Below, piece after piece: positions 25,445 through 27,952 of a DNA stretch of 27,952 bases. How positions within the stretch are numbered: the first letter of the stretch is position 1; the number at the start of each line of letters is the position of its first letter. Made by a program: the position numbers and the translations under genes. The notes under the pieces are model-generated. The model was not told the DNA's origin and searched no databases. It saw only the letters and a list, made by a program, of their open reading frames with translations. This DNA is from a virus: positions 1 through 27,952 of the IMG/VR virus record IMGVR_UViG_3300009504_000032; one strand, written 5' to 3'.

Positions 25445-26048
25445 AGATATGATTTTCTGTTGTAGGGCGTCTGATAATTTTTATCACAGTGCCGTCCGCA
25501 TCTAAAAGTACTAGCGCCGGGAGTCCGGCTGTTTGTGCCGCTTGTATAGCTTCCTGTGGAGCACCGGGGGTATTTTGATCCACGGCAATTGCAAATATTC
25601 CGTGTTCTTGGTTTAAATTGTGAAGAGCTTGGCTGACGGCTGCTGGCGGCGAGCCTTGGTCCTTCTCGTAAACATAAATTGCTCGTGTTGGGGTTATAGG
25701 GGTTATTGGAGTTTCTGGGTCTTGGTCACCGACTGTGATACGGTGATAAGATATATCAGGCCCCATTATTACGTAAACACCGGGTAAATCTAAATCGATA
25801 ACCAGTTCAAATGCTGAGGTACCATCTTCATTGAAAACTAAACGTCGTTGGAAGATGTTTACATACGAATTTTTGGGGGCTGAGATTTTAAATTCTATCG
25901 CAAATATTTCTGGTATTTGCTCAAGAGATTTAATTTCTGGGAACCCCGTAACTTCAAGCCTCACTTCTTGAGGCGTAGCCAGCTCTGTCGGCCCCTCGAA
26001 GGAGACCGACAAAGCTAGCAGCAGCAAACTAATTGACGTTAACTGCAT
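25422..26048 (-). CDS. Exported thioredoxin-like fold protein lacking the Cys pair
   Basis: 208 residues from ATG 26048 (GAGG nine bases upstream); ATG 26054 is alternative, and the much longer frame to 26180 is spurious overlap with the preceding gene. Signal peptide MQLTSISLLLLALSVSFEGPT. A beta-sandwich part follows (VRLEVTGFPEIKSLEQIP, FELVIDLDLPGVYVI), then a linker (TPITPITPT) and a C-terminal alpha/beta domain with RAIYVYEKD, GIFAIAVDQN, TAGLPALVLLDADGTVI: the cis-Pro and strand order of thioredoxin-like folds but no CxxC. Probably a binding rather than redox domain. Function unknown. Confidence 0.6.
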   Translation of the reverse strand: MQLTSISLLLLALSVSFEGPTELATPQEVRLEVTGFPEIKSLEQIPEIFAIEFKISAPKNSYVNIFQRRLVFNEDGTSAFELVIDLDLPGVYVIMGPDISYHRITVGDQDPETPITPITPTRAIYVYEKDQGSPPAAVSQALHNLNQEHGIFAIAVDQNTPGAPQEAIQAAQTAGLPALVLLDADGTVIKIIRRPTTENHIYEHVLPN

Positions 26049-26376
26049 CGTCATAAGCCTCTTGCCAGAGATCATCTCCGGCATCGCGGCTGAGAGCATC
26101 CTTGATTTCAGCTTCGATTGCTTCCGAAAGTGCCTGCGTTGCCGCGGCTCGCCGCCCAAGGCGAACACCACACTCCACACAGATTTGACGGGCCGTGTTG
26201 TTGATTGCCATTCGCTGCCTGAAGCTCAACCTGCGAAGACCTTCACGCATTTCCCGCCCGTTGTCGAAACACAACTTGAGCAGCTCGCTGAGGAAAGGTG
26301 CAAGCAGGGGCATGACAATTTCGACCCAGCCCGCACGTTTGATGATGTTGGTATAAGCGGTTTCAAGTGGGGACAT
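26029..26376 (-). CDS. Small helical protein, unknown
   Basis: 115 residues from ATG 26376 (GGAG six bases upstream); the frame upstream to 26481 repeats the preceding gene's 3' end and is not used. Mostly helical: MSPLETAYTNIIKRAGWVEIVMPLLAPFLSELL, then an Arg-rich part (REMREGLRRLSFRQRMAINN) with C-V-E-C, and an acidic end (DDLWQEAYDDAVNVN). Overlaps the neighbours on both sides by 14 and 20 bases. An amphipathic, possibly membrane-associated N-terminal helix is visible; no family recognised. Confidence 0.65.
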   Translation of the reverse strand: MSPLETAYTNIIKRAGWVEIVMPLLAPFLSELLKLCFDNGREMREGLRRLSFRQRMAINNTARQICVECGVRLGRRAAATQALSEAIEAEIKDALSRDAGDDLWQEAYDDAVNVN

Positions 26377-26794
26377 CTTTAGCTCCTTGATAGAGGGGAC
26401 AGTCTTTGTTTGTACACACCATATATAGGGGACAATGTTGATTTGAGCAGAATTCTTCTCCGGTTTCAAGAGTTGAATCACCGTCTTGTGCTGCCGACAT
26501 TCCCCTATTAAAGTTTAACGCTCTCTGTGATTGTAAAAGTAAATCAAATTTATGATTTACTTCAGTACGAACTTGAACTAAAATTGCAATTAAAGTTAAT
26601 AATGCCGTAAGAGTTCCAGTCATTACACTGCCAACTGCTGCTATTAACAGTACAGCATTTTCAGATTCCATGACAATTATATAAGCAATAATAGCTAAAC
26701 CCGCCAGAATAATCAGCATAACAGATACAGTAAATAGTGCCATTATTGCCGGTGATGTACCTACAACGTGTTTACGCCTCATCGATGGACTCAA
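26363..26794 (-). CDS. Two-helix membrane protein with duplicated C-x4-CPLY motif
   Basis: 143 residues; the TTG at 26794 is favoured because GGAGG lies six bases upstream, whereas ATG 26782 has no site. Hydrophobic helices ~16-41 (LFTVSVMLIILAGLAIIAYI) and ~47-73 (AVLLIAAVGSVMTGTLTALL). The tail then has a helix and CSNQHCPLY followed two residues later by CTNKDCPLY (C116, C121, C127, C132), a duplicated motif likely to bind a metal. Holin-like topology is possible, but the Cys repeat is not a holin feature I know. Confidence 0.75.
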   Translation of the reverse strand: MSPSMRRKHVVGTSPAIMALFTVSVMLIILAGLAIIAYIIVMESENAVLLIAAVGSVMTGTLTALLTLIAILVQVRTEVNHKFDLLLQSQRALNFNRGMSAAQDGDSTLETGEEFCSNQHCPLYMVCTNKDCPLYQGAKDVPT

Positions 26795-27272
26795 TTAGAT
26801 CCTCCAATCTTTGATAAATTTTATCAAGTATAGCTATATCTTGAACTTCATCCGCTACAATTTGCATTAGTGTTCCGATTAGTTTAAGTGCTTCTGCACG
26901 AGGAATTAGGTTACGTTTATCGTGTTCGAGCTTGAGTGCCCCTTCAGTAAGCTTTTGCACTTTTGATATTAAATCTGCAATATGACCTGAATAAACTATT
27001 AACGAGTCTGAGTCGGTAAGCATCTGGGCACGAGCCGCGAGAATTCGCTTTAATAAAGTTGTTTCAGCCGTTAGATCAAACAGCTGGCCACGCGGGATGT
27101 TAGGCGTAGTCGTGCCGATTGCATATTCAAAATTCGTACGACGGTGTTTGCGGCAGTATTGTTGGTCATCCTCTACTGCAAAGTGACACCGTTTTCCGTT
27201 GGCTAAAACTGCCTCACATTGAATGTCGTCAAGCGACGCAGGTCGCATGGGTTCGGTTAAGTAGTATGTCAC
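26772..27272 (-). CDS. Zinc-finger-containing protein, candidate small terminase or regulator
   Basis: 166 residues; GTG start at 27272 with only a weak AAGG about eleven bases upstream (ATG 27248 is a fallback that keeps the finger). The N-terminal finger is C19-x9-C29-x10-C40-x2-H43 (QCEAVLANGKRCHFAVEDDQQYCRKH, in two parts), a form common at the start of phage and plasmid proteins. A helical domain follows (ETTLLKRILAARAQML, LISKVQKLTEGALKLE). As first gene of the structural operon it may be a DNA-packaging small subunit or a transcription regulator. Not decided by sequence. Confidence 0.6.
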   Translation of the reverse strand: MTYYLTEPMRPASLDDIQCEAVLANGKRCHFAVEDDQQYCRKHRRTNFEYAIGTTTPNIPRGQLFDLTAETTLLKRILAARAQMLTDSDSLIVYSGHIADLISKVQKLTEGALKLEHDKRNLIPRAEALKLIGTLMQIVADEVQDIAILDKIYQRLEDLIESIDEA

Positions 27273-27276
27273 ATTT

Positions 27277-27291
27277 TGATAAACCTTATCA
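27277..27291. promoter_or_regulatory. Operator-like palindrome before the first gene
   Basis: TGATAA-ACC-TTATCA is a perfect 6-base inverted repeat with a 3-base centre, five bases upstream of the GTG start of the first operon gene. The size fits a dimeric regulator's half-sites. No partner gene is known. Confidence 0.4.
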
Positions 27292-27380
27292 CGTGGACAA
27301 AAAGCTCCAGATCTCTTCTGCTATAAGGATAACAGTACATTCTTATCTATTTTGTTTTGACCGGTTACCCAGCACCATTT

Positions 27381-27446
27381 TCTGGAGTTTGCGACCTGGT
27401 ACACACGGCGGCCACGCGGTGTGTTCCGGAGTTTGCGACCTGGTAC
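27381..27446. repeat. 22-bp direct repeat pair
   Basis: Copies at 27381-27402 and 27425-27446 (44-base period, one mismatch), each ending GCGACCTGGTAC and followed by GGCGGCC within four bases. The intervening bases can pair (CACAC with GTGTG). Iteron-like or protein-binding sites. Confidence 0.75.
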
Positions 27447-27447
27447 G

Positions 27448-27633
27448 GCGGCCAGCGGCCAGCGGCCAGCCGCTACCGAGCGGCCAGCCGCTCGCAGTGA
27501 TATTTATTATCCGGGGCTGGGGTTTCTTGTTTCTTGTTTCTTGTTTCTTGTTTTTTGTCTTTTGTTTTTTGTTTTTTTGTTTTTTGTTGCTGGCCGCTGG
27601 TTTGGTAGCGGCTGGCCGCTGGCCGCTGGCCGC
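27448..27633. repeat. 30-bp perfect inverted repeat enclosing T-rich loop
   Basis: Arms 27448-27477 and 27604-27633 are exact reverse complements made of GGCCAGC/GCTGGCC words. The 126-base centre includes a second palindrome (CGAGCGGC-CA-GCCGCTCG, 27478-27495 approximately) and the T/G tract. A large cruciform or single-stranded hairpin is possible, the kind of structure found at rolling-circle or strand-initiation origins. Confidence 0.8.
27523..27586. repeat. Heptamer T/G-only tract
   Basis: Four exact TTTCTTG heptamers (27523-27550), then TTTTTTG-like derivatives to 27586. The plus strand here is nearly free of A and contains C only in the heptamers. Extreme strand asymmetry and low melting temperature suggest a DNA-unwinding element between GC-rich hairpin arms. 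Confidence 0.85.
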
Positions 27634-27715
27634 TGGCTACCGACCGGTAGCGGCTGGCCGCTGGCTACCGACCGGTAGCGGCTGGCCGCTCGCTACCGAC
27701 CGGTAGCGGCTGGCC
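27604..27715. repeat. 28-bp GC-rich palindromic tandem repeats
   Basis: Full units at 27646-27673 and 27674-27701, a partial unit at 27702-27715, and a longer first unit from 27604 carrying an extra 14 bases. Each reads GGTAGCGGCTGGCCGCT followed by a closing CTACCGACC, so each can fold on itself. Resembles short GC-rich repetitive extragenic palindromes. Confidence 0.85.
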
Positions 27716-27793
27716 TAATTGATATTTCTTATCCGGCTGGGTCCGTACTCAGTATGGGAGCAGTGCGTGTTGGCAGACAGTATTGGCCAGCTG

Positions 27794-27811
27794 AAAAACC
27801 CCACCAGGGGT
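27794..27811 (-). terminator. Short intrinsic terminator after the hairpin array
   Basis: On the minus strand ACCCC-TGGT-GGGGT is followed by further T residues: a 5-pair GC stem with a T-run. It lies at the downstream end of the hairpin array when read on the minus strand and would end a transcript entering from the right. Confidence 0.5.
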
Positions 27812-27820
27812 AGCGGCGGC

Positions 27821-27952
27821 GGAAACGAATAGCGGAGGGGTGACCGGCTGTACTCAGACGGTCAGCCCGGAGCGACTGGAAACGATTAGCGGAGACCGCC
27901 ACCGTAACCTCCTGTACTCAGGAGGTTACGGTGGCGGCCGGAGCGACTGGAA
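27821..27952. repeat. Hairpin array with constant loop and linker, variable stems (cut by window edge)
   Basis: Linker copies containing GGAAACGATTAGCGGAG (or GGAAACGAATAGCGGAG) begin at 27821 and 27878, with a truncated one at 27939-27952; the fuller linker adds CGGAGCGACT before GGAA. Between linkers lie stem-loops: 27838-27868 (13-pair, one mismatch and one bulge) and 27896-27937 (19 perfect pairs). Stems differ entirely in sequence but both close on CTG-TACT-CAG. A lone GTACTCAG at 27745 has no good stem. The array likely continues beyond 27952. Not a CRISPR: the variable parts are palindromes. Confidence 0.75.

Larger units (their letters stand above)
27498..27736. repeat. 17-bp direct repeats flanking the T tract and tandem array
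   Basis: Copies at 27498-27514 and 27720-27736, TGATATTTATTATCCGG and TGATATTTCTTATCCGG, one mismatch, both followed by a CTGGG. They bracket the T tract and GC-rich tandem repeats, so the block between could have been inserted or expanded between them. Confidence 0.75.
27273..27952. other. Gene-free, repeat-dense region upstream of the operon
   Basis: 680 bases without a credible gene on either strand; open frames here are made by repeats. It holds, left to right, an operator-like palindrome, a 22-bp direct repeat pair, a 30-bp inverted repeat around a T/G tract, 28-bp GC-rich tandem repeats, a 17-bp direct repeat pair, a minus-strand terminator and an edge-truncated hairpin array. Candidate roles: origin of replication, control region, or noncoding RNA. 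No sigma-70 promoter is clear, though the operon must start here. Confidence 0.8.

Noticed and set aside
26055-26180. N-terminal extension of the thioredoxin-like protein
   Set aside because: It would bury the signal peptide and overlaps fully with the upstream gene.
27119-27706. Plus-strand open frames across the repeat region
   Set aside because: They run antisense to the zinc-finger gene or consist of repeat-made Phe/Cys/Leu and Ala/Gly runs without a ribosome site.
27821-27952. CRISPR array
   Set aside because: The repeat contains GGAAAC, but the 'spacers' are self-complementary palindromes with a constant centre, and the period varies (57 and 71 bases). No cas gene is in the window.
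27821-27952. Hammerhead ribozyme or integron attC sites
   Set aside because: No CTGATGA core on either strand goes with the GAAAC words, and the GTTRRRY/RYYYAAC pairs of attC sites are not placed as required.

Overview
The window is the structural half of a tailed double-stranded DNA phage or prophage. Every gene I can support lies on the minus strand, so transcription runs right to left, from about 27,270 to past position 1. The host cannot be fixed from the sequence. Clear GGAG/GAGG ribosome sites show a bacterial host with canonical initiation. GpA-type large terminase, DUF4055-like portal and P22-type coat point to a siphovirus-like particle (long tail, very long tape measure).

Layout in transcription order. 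(1) 27,273-27,952 has no gene. It is packed with repeats: direct repeats, a 30-bp inverted repeat enclosing a T/G-only heptamer tract, GC-rich 28-bp tandem repeats, and at the far edge the start of an array of hairpins with different stems but the same loop and linker. (2) 24,099-27,272 holds small early genes: a zinc-finger protein, a two-helix membrane protein with a duplicated Cys motif, an unknown helical protein, two exported proteins (one thioredoxin-like without its cysteines) and a papain-like peptidase. (3) 24,010-24,078 is a tRNA-like element with an abnormal anticodon arm, followed by a group of appendage or fibre-type proteins (20,045-24,006) with internal and tandem duplications and one good internal terminator. 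(4) 14,132-20,055 is the head module: terminase, portal, adaptor, scaffold, coat. (5) 9,390-14,075 is the connector and tail module: a response-regulator receiver domain fused to a membrane segment, connector, tail terminator candidate, three tandem tail-tube paralogues, and chaperone genes joined by a predicted -1 frameshift. (6) 428-9,412 is one 2,994-residue tape measure protein. (7) A following gene runs off the left edge.

Most genes overlap by 1-30 bases, often as ATGA, so the block is a translationally coupled operon. The tape measure carries a DUF4326-like domain and an intact DEDDh exonuclease domain in its N-terminal half, ahead of the conserved tape-measure core. Such domains could be carried in the tail and delivered to the cell with the DNA. 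The receiver-domain protein between coat and connector is equally unexpected. Base composition is mosaic: the coat and the two larger tube genes are GC-rich, their neighbours AT-rich.
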